Shown here: positions 39,580-53,649 of the stretch, in pieces
How positions within the stretch are numbered: the stretch's first letter is position 1
How the letters are laid out: each line of letters begins with the position of its first letter
Assembly (NCBI GenBank): GCA_028023455.1
Contig: JAQFVV010006271.1
Span: 1,367,795 to 1,431,794 of the forward strand
Source: Epiperipatus broadwayi
Taxonomy: Eukaryota > Onychophora > Udeonychophora > Euonychophora > Peripatidae
Direction: 5' to 3'
DNA length: 64,000 nucleotides
The notes under the pieces: model-generated
What the model was told of the DNA's origin: nothing
Seen by the model: only the letters and a program-made list of their open reading frames with translations
The model's database searches: none
Made by a program: the position numbers and the translations under genes

Positions 39580-42500
39580 AGTTCTTGTTGAAGATGTGAT
39601 TTATAATCAATGTTTTACTGTATAATAGATATTTATATAAATAGAGTAAATTATTATTATTTAATTTTTTGACTTTTAACTTTTACTTTTTTTTTTAAAA
39701 TTGTTTGAATTTTAACTCGTAAGGTTGCATTAAAGTTTCAGGCCAATGCTTTAAAACATAATGTGCAATTATTTATAGTACAACTAATAGTGTTCTAATC
39801 TTTATATTATTTCCTAGTTTTCTTATAAATGCCTTTATTATAGTTTCTTTTCCTATTAAGCAGTGACTATCTTGATTTGACTTTTATAATAAGACAAACA
39901 ATTAAACAGTTTTTCTTGTAATGCATTTTTATTATTCACTTTCTATATTTTGGCTGTCTAATATTTTTCATCATGGACAAAAATGTCTTGCATATAGTAG
40001 TGAACTCTGCAATGTAAGGACCATAATCATAGATTCAACTCTGTTTCTTCGGATGTTTAAACTTGTTACGAATTTCTGATTCAAAAATGTTTGTCATCTT
40101 ATTATTTTGATTTTTTTTTTACAAATTACAATTTTATAATAAAATATTTTAAACACATGTATATAGTTAGAAGTAATGTATAATCATTTATAGCCATGAA
40201 AAATATTAGTAGACAATAAAAAGTTGAATATGGAGAATAAAACTGTATTGATACATAATTTTAAAATCATAATTTGGGTAACAATTGAACAATTTTCATC
40301 TTTCGCGATACTTTTAAAATTCTATAATTTGATATTTATAAACATTTTCACAATTCATAGTATTTGGCTTGCAACGATGGAGATATGTAATAGGCAATGC
40401 AGCACTACAATTTCTTGCTACAGAATAATTTAAATCTTTATCCACAAATATCAATGTATCTCAAAAAAAAATTGTTTTTTATTTATTAGGGAAGCTAATT
40501 TATTGACCCTCTACAAGGTTTGTGGTTGTTTTTTTTTTTTACATCTAGATTATTATAGAATTAAAAATTATACTTAAAAGGCTAACAAAAATACATAGCT
40601 AAATAAGAATTCTGATGACTTATTTTATCTTCATATTCTCATTTCCATACGCTTGAGAATTGCCCATACATAAATGTTTGGGTCGAAAGGATGGGTGGAT
40701 TCATTCCATCTTTTCTAAAAAACTATATATTGTGTCTGGAAAATGTAAAGTATTCATTTATAATTTATCTTTAAAGCTCATGTAATATCACTATTAAAGA
40801 TACTATATATAATTTAACAATTTTCTCCAAAAACATCAGTTTCTATTTTGATCGACTTCACAAAGCCAAATGTTTTAGCACAATTGTGGTGTTAAACGCT
40901 AAATATTTCTAGACTGATTCCCTGTTAAATAAAAGTCTGATATCTTTGAACTAATCTATTGTGTTTTGTTGTCAATTGGTGAAGTACCAGGAATCTACAA
41001 TTGACAACACAATTATAAATTTAATTATTATAGGTAAGATCTTGCACTATGTAAAATTATAATTATTTGTTCAGTAATGCTAACAAAATCTTAAAGAGTG
41101 CTTTTGTTTAAAGTGTTTAGCACATTATAACGAACTTGAAAGACTCAAATCGATTTACTAGGATTTTTCTTGGAGGGGAGAGTATGTTCATATGGCTGCT
41201 ATTTTATTATGCATTGATTAATAAAATTGTGCTAATAATAACTGCTCGATAGTTACAATACGTAAAATTAAATTAAATATTAAATTTATTTCTAAAAAGC
41301 AATCTTTTAAAAAAGAATCTAGACTAGATATATATAAAGAAACACATCGGATTTCTTTTGTTTTAGTAACACTATTTTTTTATTTACCATTTAATTATTG
41401 CAACAGTCATTTTAATTTTCCCAACGTTCTTTAAAGATTTTGTCTTTTTTTAACTTTTCGATTACCGTAAACAGCTTCTTCTATAATATTTTTTATTTCT
41501 TCATAAACAATATTAATTGTAACTCTCTTTTAGTCATCATTTTTTCCAGTTCAATCAGAATATTTGCATATGAATAGGTGTATGCGCAATACAAACCAAA
41601 ATATCAAGAGCTATTTTGACTTTTTTATTACCCTGCTCCATTTCCAAATGTAAAATCAAGATCTTCTGCATGTGAGTTGGTTAAATTCAAGGACTATTGT
41701 TATGTCTCATAATCCTGTTAGTATCTTCTTTTAGTAAGAACCAATTATTGATCTTATTTGTGAGTAGAACATGCACATTACTAAGTCAGATATTCAGGGG
41801 TGTTTCTATTTTTATTTACTATAAGCCTGCTTGGTTTCCGCTTCAGAATAAAATCAGATTTATCACCATATGAATCAGTTATGTCCACCACTAAGACTCT
41901 TTAGCTAGTTTTATTTCTCATAATCTTATTCAATCCTTTCTTCAGGCATTAAGTAGGCCCTTATGCATATGAAGTGGGTATGCATAATGAATTAGAAATG
42001 CTAGCCTATTTTTACTTTTCTGTGCAATAGTATATAAAAATGCCTGGATTTAAAAGCTGCCAAACTAAGGCAGCCACTTCTTTCAAACAAAAAAATACAT
42101 ACTTCTTTTAATTTTTCATTCACATGTGCTATTGGAAAAACATTTTTAATATTGATTGGATTAGGTAATTAGAATCATAATAATGTTTACCAAAACAAAC
42201 AAATTCATGACTAACCTACATTACATTGAATGCCTGATTTAATACCAGCTCTCTGCTCTATTACTACTCTATATTAAAACTAACTATTAATCATGCTTAC
42301 ATAGATAAGTGTGGAGTAGTGGTAAGTTTTAATTAGATACAATATTTAAAAACTTGATTCACTTTATCAACAAGTTCTTTCTTCTCTATTTTAGCACTGT
42401 CTATTGTAAGCTTGAATAATAACTGTTTACCATGTGGAAATGCACTTTACTAATCCTCATCTCTGGATCAGCTTCTGACTATTGTCTTTATCAATGATGA

Positions 42501-43425
42501 AGTTGGATTCAAAACTGAAACCAATGGTTTGCATTCAAAACTTTAATTTTTTTTTAAATTTCAGGCTATTAGCTTGATTAAAGATATCTGTCAGATGCTC
42601 AATTCCATTTTTTATAGCATTTGATTCCTAATTCTCATTCATGTCCACAAAAGACAAATTGTTTTCGTAATTGAAATTAATAAACTGCATTACATTCTGG
42701 TAACTACTGATTACTCAAGATCATAATAGATATCATTAAGAATAGAGAGAAAAAAACCCTCTTGTTTATATTAGTAAGCAGAATAAACTAAGAGCTGTAG
42801 TTATGATGCTATGATTATTTTTAAAACAAGAGCTATACAAACGTTATAATTTGTTTTATGAACTAGTACTTTTTTTTATTATTATCTGTCTACAAAAATG
42901 TGCTCTTTTATACTATAAATTATTTCAATGCTAATTTTATAGATGATTTATTTAAGCATTTATTATTTATTTTTAAACATCACTTTTTTACTATTTCTTT
43001 AAATAAATTCTATAAACTTATAAAAAAATTAAAAATAGTTAAAATTTTTAAACCACTTAATTCAACTCAATCATTGTCTATAAAGTAGTTATCCATTACT
43101 TACAATTGTTATGAATTAAGTCACCACTAAGCTATTAACTTGCTATACCAGAATAGAGTTGTCACTGAAAGAGTATGTAATAATATAAAAAAACAGTATA
43201 AAAATACATTCCTATCAGAGCAGCTTTCCAATATCATAGCATAACGTGAGATATCTTAATCTCTACCAAACCCAAAGTTGAAGTGCTGAAAACAAAACTG
43301 CACTTATAAATACCATGTAAATGTGAAAGAATGTACATTAATGAAACATGTGTTTCATGATTACAAAAACAAAAACAAGTGCTATCTAATGTTTCAGATC
43401 ATGTGTAAAACAATAGGCATACGTT
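39580..43425. other. AT-rich DNA, no gene found; degenerate repeats near 41.6-42.0 kb
   Basis: Two imperfectly repeated blocks, around 41568 and 41964, share GCATATGAA...GGTATGC followed by CTATTTTxACTTTT. A 20-bp-class hairpin lies at 40950-41005. No coding family was seen. Confidence 0.45.
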
Positions 43426-43429
43426 CAAT

Positions 43430-43590
43430 TGGGAAAAGACAGAAATATTGGACAAAGAAAAAAATACAAAGAATATTTAAGAAAGCTGTTCACATGTCAA
43501 TGGCAAATGATTCTGTAAGCCAACCTACTGTGACAATTCATAATATTTAGAAAATACTATTAACTTTGCTTTTAAAAAGATGAAAAAATC
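43430..43590 (+). repeat. Dispersed repeat, member 2
   Basis: Related to 35640-35835 in the same orientation. Overlaps a 75-codon frame at 43323-43550 whose end reads SMANDSVSQPTVTIHN, parallel to the frame in member 1. Function and family are unknown. Confidence 0.45.
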
Positions 43591-43599
43591 AGAAGGATT

Positions 43600-45170
43600 C
43601 TGATAGAAAAGTATAGAAAATTTCTAATCTAAACTTTGTATTGACTGTTAGTTTTAAAGAATTGCCTAGTTGGTTAGAATTAAATATTCAGTAGAATCAA
43701 TTCTTATGCTAATACTGTTAGTCAGTTCAACAAAACCTAAGAAAATGAGAATAGTAGTGCAACTCAAAACATTCTGTTATATCTGTTTCTCTTACTAACA
43801 GATCCATATATAAATAAAGTTGGAATTTTTCTCAAAAGTCACATGATTTTATTCCAAATATTCTAAAATTTGGGTAGTGATTGTCAATAACTTATCTATA
43901 AAATATAGATTATACTGTCTAAACTATAAATAACTATAAAATCAACAATAAATATAATTTACAGAATAATTAAATAAAAATTAATGCATATTTATGAATA
44001 GTGAGCCAATCAAAAATTGTATTAAATTATTATACTTTACGTCTAACATAAGTTAATTTTTATTTATAAGGTATTGTTTTACTTTGACTATTTAAAACTG
44101 TCAAGTTTAATTTGGTGAAGTATTCGATTTAATATAATTATTGATTTAACATTAATTACAATCTTTAATTATAATAACAATCTAACTTAATTATATTGCT
44201 ATTTTATGTGACTGGTTAAGTAAGATTACTTTTAAAACTGTAATTTTTTTTTTTTTTTTACTTTTGTTATTTCCATAATTTATTTTAATTTGATTAAATA
44301 AATTTTAATATTAACCATACAGCTTTATGAAGAATGTTAGAATAATTTTGTTATGAATTAAGTGTAAAGTGTTAGAAATATTCATTGAAGTTTTTTTAAA
44401 GAGACGAGTTTATTACATAGAAAGCAAGATAAAAGTTGCAACTGATGATTTAAATTATTAAAGCGGAAGTCAACCTCCGATACTGCGCTATTTCTTAAAT
44501 ATTATAAATCAACATCAGTCACACAATAGTCTCAAGCCCTCATTTAAGCATGGTCACTGAGACTGATGATTAAGTCTTTTTACTATTAATTAATTAACTA
44601 TTATGTTTATGTCTAAATAAGGGTATGTTAATATTTCATTTATTATAAATACAGCAATTAAGTGAAGAGAAATGAGTGGTAAACTTCTTTTAATATGATA
44701 TATATATATTCATCAAAGTAATATCAATCGCAATAATATATAAAACAAATTACTATAACTAGGTCTACAATTTTCACTAGATCAATACATTAACAAATGC
44801 ACAATAATTACAGCTGGTGCCATTGTCACGTCTAGAAGCATTTATAATTACAATTTAAAAATCAAAATCTCATTTAAATCGCACAAAATTCTAATATAAA
44901 TATTCAATATTTTATGCCTTCTAAATATTTATATAGACATATGCAATAAATTATCCATCATGTTTGGAAAATGATTTGAGAAAAATAAAAGTCAATAAGA
45001 TATACGTTGTAAATATGGTGATAGTAATTTACCAAACGAACAATACAATTGTGTAAATATATACAAATTATGACATGTTGACTGTTAGCATTAGAACGTT
45101 AAGATTATATAACTAAAAACATATAAAGATCAAGTAGTTTTATTGATAATAGATGAGGAAATTGTTTGGT
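43600..45170. other. AT-rich DNA, no gene found
   Basis: No coding family, RNA gene or clear repeat structure was recognised. Confidence 0.55.
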
Positions 45171-45174
45171 ATTT

Positions 45175-45615
45175 TTAGCCGGGAGGATACCTAGTCAAAG
45201 TCTCAGCGCCATTCTTGCTCTGGTCATGTGCTGTGCCCTTGATAAGTTGGTTTTGGGCAGTGCAGATCTGTGCTTGTTACTTGTTAGTTTTTCCCTAGTT
45301 GGCTTTCCAATTTTGGACAGGTAGATCGAATGTGGTCTCTGCACATTTGGACTGTTAATTGGGAGAAAGAGGTACCTATAATGATCTTGACATGGCTTGG
45401 CTGTGGGTCAAGAGTTTATTATCCATGTACAGATACACATTAATCAAAATTATAGTAACCCTTTTATGGATATAATTGTTATCGAGCATATGCACTTTAT
45501 ATAAACCTGGTCAATAATTGTTTTACCATGTAACATTGGACATTTTGTAATCCTCAACGGTTAAGTGTACCTGAAAATTTTTGTAATCTTTTAACTAATA
45601 AAGGTTACTTTTGAA
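45175..45615 (+). other. GC-richer island ending in a poly(A)-signal-like tail, unassigned
   Basis: Sharply less AT-rich than its surroundings from GCCGGGAGGATACC to about 45420, then grading into AT-rich DNA that ends with AATAAAGGTTAC at about 45597. The plus strand is open for about 50 codons at the start, but the product is only hydrophobic. The layout resembles the 3' end of a retroelement or a solo LTR rather than a host exon. I found no second copy or terminal repeat in the window. Confidence 0.35.
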
Positions 45616-45619
45616 AAAA

Positions 45620-48600
45620 GACAGAATATTTACAAGGCAGATGAGAAATGACTGATGTCATGTGGAGAATGGAAATTATATGCTATGTAAAAATAAAATA
45701 GAAAATATAAAACGTATAAAAGAAAAATGTGACATTTTTTTTTTTTAGAAATAAAGAGTCAGTCAATTGTTATTAAAAAATAAAAATGTATACATTGACA
45801 TTAATTAGAGATAACTTATTGACATATGCATTAAATTTTGAAATGGGTAAGATATAAAAAAAGAGTAAAAATCAGAAAGTTATATTGGAAAAATATACGG
45901 CAGAAAAGTAGTCAATATAACACGATTCTGTTAATTAAAGTGAAGAATAAATCTGTATGAAATGAAAATTAATATCATTTAGATAATAAAACATTATGAT
46001 AAAGAATATTGTTGATTTAACTGATAGAAAAAGGAATAACTCTTAAAGAAAAAAAAAACATTTTTATCACCTTGCAATGTAAGCTATTATATAGAAATAT
46101 GGTTGTAGGATACTCAATAGGACAAGATATAACAGACAAAATTCATGCAAAGTGTTTGCACACAAAAAACAATTATTTATGGAAGAAAAAAATATCATGT
46201 TAAGTTATTCATAAGTGAGTATGAGAGAGATTGATAAAGCAATAGGATTGGATTTTTAACTTTCTATTTTGCTTTTATATATAATTTTTACAAAATAAAA
46301 CAATTATGAATTACCTGACATTCTGATAACATGAGATACAAAATTCGTTAATGGTAATTTCAAAAGTTTTTTAGGTCATAATCAAGTATATATATATTTG
46401 ATGGTTAAACATCTAATGTTGGTTACAAAACACATGTCTACATATTATTAGCTACTTAATTCAGATGTCAAATTACTATTATAAAAATATAAATTAAATT
46501 AAAAAATACACTTCACTACTAGTAGAAAATGTATCATACCACTGTAGTTGTTAAAATCATGGTTTTCTTTAATCTACATATTAATAATGGCTTATAAGAA
46601 ATTGTTAACTATGAACTGAATGAGTGACCATATCTAAAATACTACTACTTTGGAACAGTGCTGAATGAAGTAGATCATTCAGTACTTAGCACCTGTAACC
46701 AATAATGTGATGTGATGTGATGTACCGTAGATTCTCCTTAAACGGAGTCAAGAATCTTTCAACAATTATGCCCAGAGAAAACTGTTAGCCACTTTATTTT
46801 CCATACCCCAGTCTAAGTTTTTCGGTATAATATATATGTACAGCTTCATTACCCAGCTATAAATTGTTATTTTTCATAAAATAAATTGGTTTCATATTCA
46901 ATACAATTTGAAATCAAATTAATAAAAACAATCAAAATAAAAATAATGAACCTGCCTTGCAATAATGAATAAAAAGTAGATTGAAATTTTTTTTTTATTA
47001 TTGGTGATAAACTGAGTGATTATTTTTAGATTTAAAAAAAAATTTAACATAAGACACAAATTTTTTTTATATTTATATTTTATTTGCTGTTCTATTTTAT
47101 TAAAAAAATTAACTATATATTAACATCCATAAAGTAGACTGAAACATAAATTTATTGATTAGTTATCCCACTATGGTTTCATAAATTTTGTTGCGCCATC
47201 TGCCGATTTCTGGTCACGTTTTTATTAAGGAACAACTCTCAGATTTTATAAATAAAGATTAATAGAATACATTTAATAAAACTACAACTTTTTTCTAGCC
47301 ACAAAAACATGTTGTTTTTTTTTTTTTGGGGGGGGGGGGATAGAATGACCACACTCAATTTATGAATGTATGATTTTTATGGAAATATCCCCTCACAAAA
47401 AACATTACCCTGAAAATGAATTTCCCAACTTAGGACATAATATGTTGTAATTAGTGTAAAAATTTTCACCATTAACCCTACATTTTTAACTTTTGATTCT
47501 TTCAGTGGAGTTTTTTTATTCTGAGGGAGAAATTTCTTCAGGATTTTTTGTATCATTAAGTGGCTTCTAACAATAGCAATTCATATTGACATTTATTCAA
47601 TCACTTTTTAAAATTAGTTAAAGCTGTTAGAAACTTAGATATTGTTAAGATTTATTTACACTTACATTTATTTTAAGAATCGTATGGCAAAATGATTAAT
47701 GCATTAGTCTGAAGCAATTTCAATCAATCTCTATATGTTTTTCAATCACTTATTTTAGCCAATACAGTTAATCATACAATTCTCATCACAAATGGAGTCC
47801 TAACAATTTTTAGTTGACAATAAAGACATATGGAAATAAATCAATGATTTTCAATAGTATATGGAAAACTTCATACCTTTTAGTAATTCTGAGTCGAAGT
47901 GTATATATTCATTTTCAATCAAAATTTTATTAAAAAATATTTACCATTTTATTATGCAAGCATTATAGTGTACTGATTATAGCTTGGTTAATATGCCCAT
48001 AATGTAGTGTTTGAATTTAGTAGAAACATGTTTTCAGGTTGTTGATTAGCTCTAAGCAATCTCAACATTTTTTAATAAGGTAATCTATATAGAGTTAATA
48101 TTATTTTAATAGTGATCTGAAAAAGGACATCTAGCTATTATTATTTTGCAGGATAACTTGGAGAGGGGGTGGGATACTCAAATCTCAATGAACTGACAGT
48201 TAAAAACTTTTTTAATAATGGTTTTTGTTTTACTGCTATTCTTTGAAAAGAAGCTGGTGAAGTCTTTTTTTTTTACTTTAGTTATTTAATGCTTTTTTTT
48301 TTTTGTGGAAGTTTTTATCAGTAGGCAGGTTTAATACAACTTATTCTAGTATCATAGTATTTAAATTTACAAATATTAATATAATAATGATGTCAGTACT
48401 TAACAAAATAATAAATACTTATAAATTCCTAATAAAATACTGATTAAAAATAAATCTAGAAATCTCAAACTCAGAATCTCTAGATGTTTGATTCCTCCCT
48501 CTTTTTTTTATCATGATGAAAATCCCATCATTAAGATTTCCTGTATAGTCAATATACCGAAGAAATCAATATATAAATCATTTTCTTAAAAAAAGCAAAC

Positions 48601-51600
48601 AATTATTGAAGGCTTTTTATACTTATTTGTATAAGGTAATATTAATCCCAACTTTTAATTTAAAGAGTTTTGGTTGTTTTCTTAAAATCATAGACTATTT
48701 TCAGAAATTCTATTACTTCAATATTTTTTTCTGGATTTGCTTTGTGCAGCTCCCCAAAAAGCGAATGTATTGGCCGATCATACAAATCCTTTTTTTTTTT
48801 TCAGATAGAAAATCGAATTTTGACTTCTTGAGCATAGACCACGCAAACGCGGCAGCCATTATTGTCGCTATTATCTAAGTATTTTTTTGAACGGATGTTG
48901 GAGAGACGTTTGTTTAGCAACCAAATAGAAAAATCCCACAACATGTCTCAATTTTTATTCAACTTACTGAATAATTAAATGCCCTAGTGATTTAGTGCAA
49001 TAGTAAAATGAAAAATTCTGGACGTTATGATCGATGTTCACCGTCTAGCTCTACCTTTTCCGGCGAGTCCAGTTTTTTATGATTTCCCGAATAATAAAGT
49101 CATTTTATTATTTATTTAACAATTAAATGTTAGAGACTTATTCATCAAACAAATGAAAATTAAAAAAATTCAATTATACAGTTAATAATATTTCTTCAAA
49201 GTGGGGTCACATGTAACAGAAATTTTATTCATACTTCAATCTTATTTTCTTAAACGTTTCTATGCCCGCTCATAATAAACAAATAACAGTAATTTTAAAA
49301 GAATTTAATTTTCATTAATTCATTAGTTTCACCTTCATTCCATTTTTAATACTATAAGTTTTGCACTTTATTTATTTTTACTTAACAATAGAAGTAAACA
49401 GATGTTTTTTTTTTTTTTAAATAATAATAATAATAAAAATCTTTCTTATCAATACCGTATGTAAAAGTTCTAGCTGAGTAACTTAATTAAAAAAATTTCA
49501 ATCTCTTAGTTTAAAGAAACTAACTATATATATTCAAAATCAAAAACAAACTGTACTCATACAATATTTGAAATAGTGTGATGATAATAGTTATAATTTT
49601 TTTAAAATTAAAACTGAAGTTACTGTAAACACCCAGAGAACTAAGTATAAACTGATTCAAACTTCATCAATCAACATACATTTAATAGTTTAAATAATTC
49701 CATAAATTGAAATTACATTTTTTTTGGATATATTTGATATAGTTTTTCATGTTGAGAAAATTATTGAAATCAGCAATCAAAAACATTTGTTTGATATACA
49801 AATCCTCTCCACAAATGTAGGCTATCAACATTTTAATAAAATCTCGTTCATCTTCTCAAGGATATGATATTTTAAAGATCTATTGTGTCTGAAATAATAT
49901 TAATGTCGCGTTAATTGCCATCTTATAAATTAGGTAATTGGCTAAACATAGTCTGAGAAAGATTAACAAAAGTTGTTGTATTCTCTTTTTTTATTCATGG
50001 TTGAACTGACATTTTAAAAATATTGGTATAATGTGGGCACAGGGATAAAATAATAGGTTTCCAAAGACGGGAATCCACTAAGTTTTCTCACAGTTGATTG
50101 AACTGTTTAAATCCTTCAATTAAGACTTTCAACAGACAATCCATAGTTGTTAAACTATATTTCCTCTCTCTATCTAGCATTTAAGTGTTTTCAAAATTAG
50201 GAGAATGGCCAATATTTAAAAAAAAATGCACTGTAAAAACTGATGTAATTGACTTGTGTTTAAAATCATTTTTGTGTTTCCTCTGTTAATTTCTTGATCA
50301 TTGGCAATATGGAATTTTATAGACGTATTGTTTCTAAAATTATTTGATCTTTAGGTTAGCAAAGATTGAAACGATAAAAATATTGCTGATTTCACCAATG
50401 TCTACTTTAATGTGAAAAAAAATTACTCTATATTCAGTCAATACTTTTTTTATCTTCTTTTTACCTTTCCTTCTCCTGCTATCATTATTACATAAAGTTT
50501 TGTTTATAAAGCATTCATTGAAATCATTACGGAGCAAAATGTTTTTAATGACAGATCTTTCTTGATCAAGATAATCTTATTCAGTTAATCATTTTGCTCT
50601 AATTAAAATATTTTTAGCCACAAATAATTATGAACAGAATGATTATAGAAATTAAAATTTTGTTTGAGTAGGCTTTTTAAAAAACAATGTGATGTAATGC
50701 ATCCGGTTTTCTAATAATTAACATATTTAATTTTAATTTCCTTGGTAAACTTTATAAATGATGTCATTCATTAAGACAAAAAGAAAGAAATGCAAAACTT
50801 CAAAAGATATCATTTATATATCTGAATTAAATAGAAGATTTTTTATTAGTGGAATTCATATTCAGTTTTTTAAACAAAAATCATACAATCATTAGAAAAT
50901 GCAGATAATAGTGGTAAGTCTATAGATAAGCATTTTACATGAGTTAATCTCCAGCAATGTAGTGATATAATAAACTCAGGTAGACTTTTGTAATAGGTTA
51001 TACTGAAAAAAACTTCTCCAAAAGAAATATTGGCAAACACAGATGTGATATCAAAACTGATCAATAACTCATACTTAGTAATATTTAAATTTTTAATAAT
51101 AGAGACAAAATATGTAGAGATTCTAAGCAGAATATTAGCAACCACGATTGCTAACATTGAACTAAAATCGAACCCAAAAGTGTATGCTACAACTTATAGC
51201 ATAAAGAATAGATCTGAATAGTATTCTGTCTAATGTAGTTTAGATAAATCACAAAATCTGAAATATAATGAAGAATGCTGTCTATGGGTGATTTTATTCT
51301 TTATATGTCATCCATTCTGAAATGTTTAATAAGTTTAGTCTGATGCCAATTATAATTTTTTGCATGCATTTTTTTAGTAAATTGGGCACATACCTGATTT
51401 TGATACACTAAAATATTAGTTAAATTGGAAAATATGATTTAGGAATAGGGAAAAATCTGCTGAAATTCTGAAAAGAAAAACAACTTCAAGAAAACTCGTT
51501 CACATTCCAGTCTATGTAGATCCGTCATTCTACCTCTCTTCTCATATATTGGCAGTATATTTAAAAAGTTAGTTAATCATGGACTGAAAAGAGAAAATAT

Positions 51601-51690
51601 AAAAACTTTTCTCTGTTAAATCAGATAATGAAAAAAATTAATTGACGCATAGTCTCAAAATTATTTAAAATCTAATACTAAACTAATGAC
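45620..51690. other. AT-rich DNA, no gene established
   Basis: Contains an abrupt run of 13 T followed by 12 G at 47315-47339. tRNA-like A-box motifs occur near 47690 (ATGGCAAAATGATTA) and 47985 (TTGGTTAATATG), possibly SINE relics. A short CpG-bearing segment at 48740-48890 contains GCGGCAGCCATTATTGTCGC. No coding family was recognised. Confidence 0.45.
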
Positions 51691-51699
51691 AATCAACAG

Positions 51700-53640
51700 C
51701 TACATATGAGCTGCACTGCTATATTAAAACAACATTGTTTTTGTTGCATATAAGGAAACTCTTGATCTAAGCCACATGATAGAGACTTTGAAAAGATAAG
51801 AGCTGCTGTTTTATTTTTGTACTTAAATGCAATTATAAAAGCCAATCATAAAAATTGAAAGCTGAATATTTTATATTATTCACTTTACCTCCATTTTCCT
51901 TATTAGTGTATTAACATTCATGAAATTTTTAACATTTACTGCATGTTAATATTAAGAGATGTTAAAATTAATATAATTAAGTAAATATTTATTAGCACAG
52001 TTTCAAACTCTAATTCGAAACAGATGGTAATCACCACCAAACAAGCACTGTATTGTCATATTAAACCAATGTTTTTGTTAATACATATCATAGAAAAAAG
52101 AAAGTAAAGTGAATAATATAAAATATTTACTCTCTCAATCCAAGATTCTTATGACTGGCCTATATAATTGCATTTAAGTACAAAGATAGGACAGCTGCTC
52201 TTATCTTTTCAAAGTCCCTAGTGGCTTTAATCGATAATTTCTTCATATTCAATAAAAACAACATTGGTTTAATAAGATAGTACAGCACATGTGCAGGTTG
52301 ATTATCATCTGTTTGCTATTACATTTGAAACTATGTTAGTGAATAATATAAAATGCCCACATTCTCAATCCAATCTTCTTATGACTGGTCTATGCAATTG
52401 CATTTAGGTACAAAGATAAGATGGCAGCTTTTATCTTTTCAGTCTCTATCATGTGGCTTGGATTGAGAGTTTCCTCATATCCAACAAAAGCAAAGATGAT
52501 TTAATAAAACAATACAGTGCATGTGTAGCATTTGAAACTGCATTAGTAAATAAATAGTCAAAATAAAAGTCATAGATCAATTCATAGATCACACGACCCT
52601 ATCTCTTAAGCTTGTAAGTTATAAACAGTGAGGATTGCCAATTCCTCTACAAGCTTTATGATAAATGCCTAGCCAGAGCCAGCACTTAAAATATCTCTGT
52701 CAGGAACCCCTCCCCAAACCCCTGACCATGGTTTTGTGCTTTGGCACTCCTCAGAGAGGTGTCAGGGTAGGTTCAGACACTAGATCTAAAAATACCAACC
52801 CAAAGCTAAGCACTTAGCTAAAAGTTATCTATTGAGTGGAAATTCACTGTTTATAACTTACAAGCTTAAGAGATAGGGTCATGTGATCTATGAATTGATC
52901 TATGACTTTTATTTTGACTATTTATAGTCTCTGCCAAAAAGTCTTATGCAATTTTATATTGCTATGACTACTACTATATGGCATGGCTGAAGATCTATCA
53001 GCCCCATATAGCTATTTGAGTTGGTAAGCTGGGTTTGAAGACATGTACATGTCTGAAAATTTCAGAATTTCCACTCAATAGATAACTTTTAGCTAAGTGC
53101 TTAGCTTTGGGTTGGTATTTTTAGATCTAGTGTCTGAACCTACCCTGACACCTCTCTGAGGAGTGCCAAAGCACGAAACCATGGTCAGGGGTTTGGGGAG
53201 GGGTTCCTGACAGAGATATTTTAAGTGCTGGCTCTGGCTAGGCATTTATCATAAAGCTTGTAGAGGAATTGGCAATCCTCACTGTTTGCATTAGTAAATA
53301 TTTTAGTCATTTACATTAATTCTAATGTTTCTTACTATTAACACAGAGTAAATGTTAAAATTTTGGGTGTGTTAATACACAAAATAAAGAAAATAAAAGC
53401 AAGGTAAATAATGTAAAATATTCATGATTTCAATCCTATGTAACTAGATTTATATACAAAGATAAGATAGCAGATCTTATCTTTTCAAAGTCTCTATCAT
53501 GTAGCTTGAAGCAAGAATTTTCTCATATTCAACAAAACAATGTTGGTTTAATATAACATTATAGGGAATGTATAACAATTGATTACTGTGTGTTTTGAAT
53601 TAGAGTTTGAAACTGTGCTAGTAAATATCTTAGTCAATTG
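51700..53640. repeat. Cluster of inverted and tandem repeat units of about 200 bp
   Basis: One unit marked by CTTATCTTTTCAAAGTC...ATCATGT, TGCATTTAxGTACAAA and TTTGAAACTG occurs inverted at about 51700-52010 and forward at about 52100-52330, 52330-52555 and 53390-53640. Units differ by roughly 10-20% by eye. The outermost units face each other, so the cluster as a whole can form a long hairpin. A 735-bp element interrupts it at 52553. Confidence 0.7.
52553..53287. mobile_element. 735-bp insertion of two interlocked inverted repeats (A-B-A'-C-B')
   Basis: A 13-bp direct repeat, GCATTAGTAAATA, flanks the insert (52540-52552 and 53288-53300). Deleting the insert and one copy restores the sequence of the neighbouring repeat units. 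Segment A (52551-52630) is repeated inverted as A' (52845-52924). Segment B (52631-52844), which lies between them, is repeated inverted as B' (53066-53279). C (52925-53065) is single. B and B' are almost identical (one difference noticed near 52732). Segment B is GC-richer than its surroundings. It has no coding potential. Confidence 0.8.
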
Positions 53641-53649
53641 AAATCTAAT

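Noticed and set aside
48740-48890. CpG-bearing segment with a YY1-like motif as a host promoter
   Set aside because: One motif and slight GC enrichment are not enough; no TATA box, initiator context or downstream exon could be identified.
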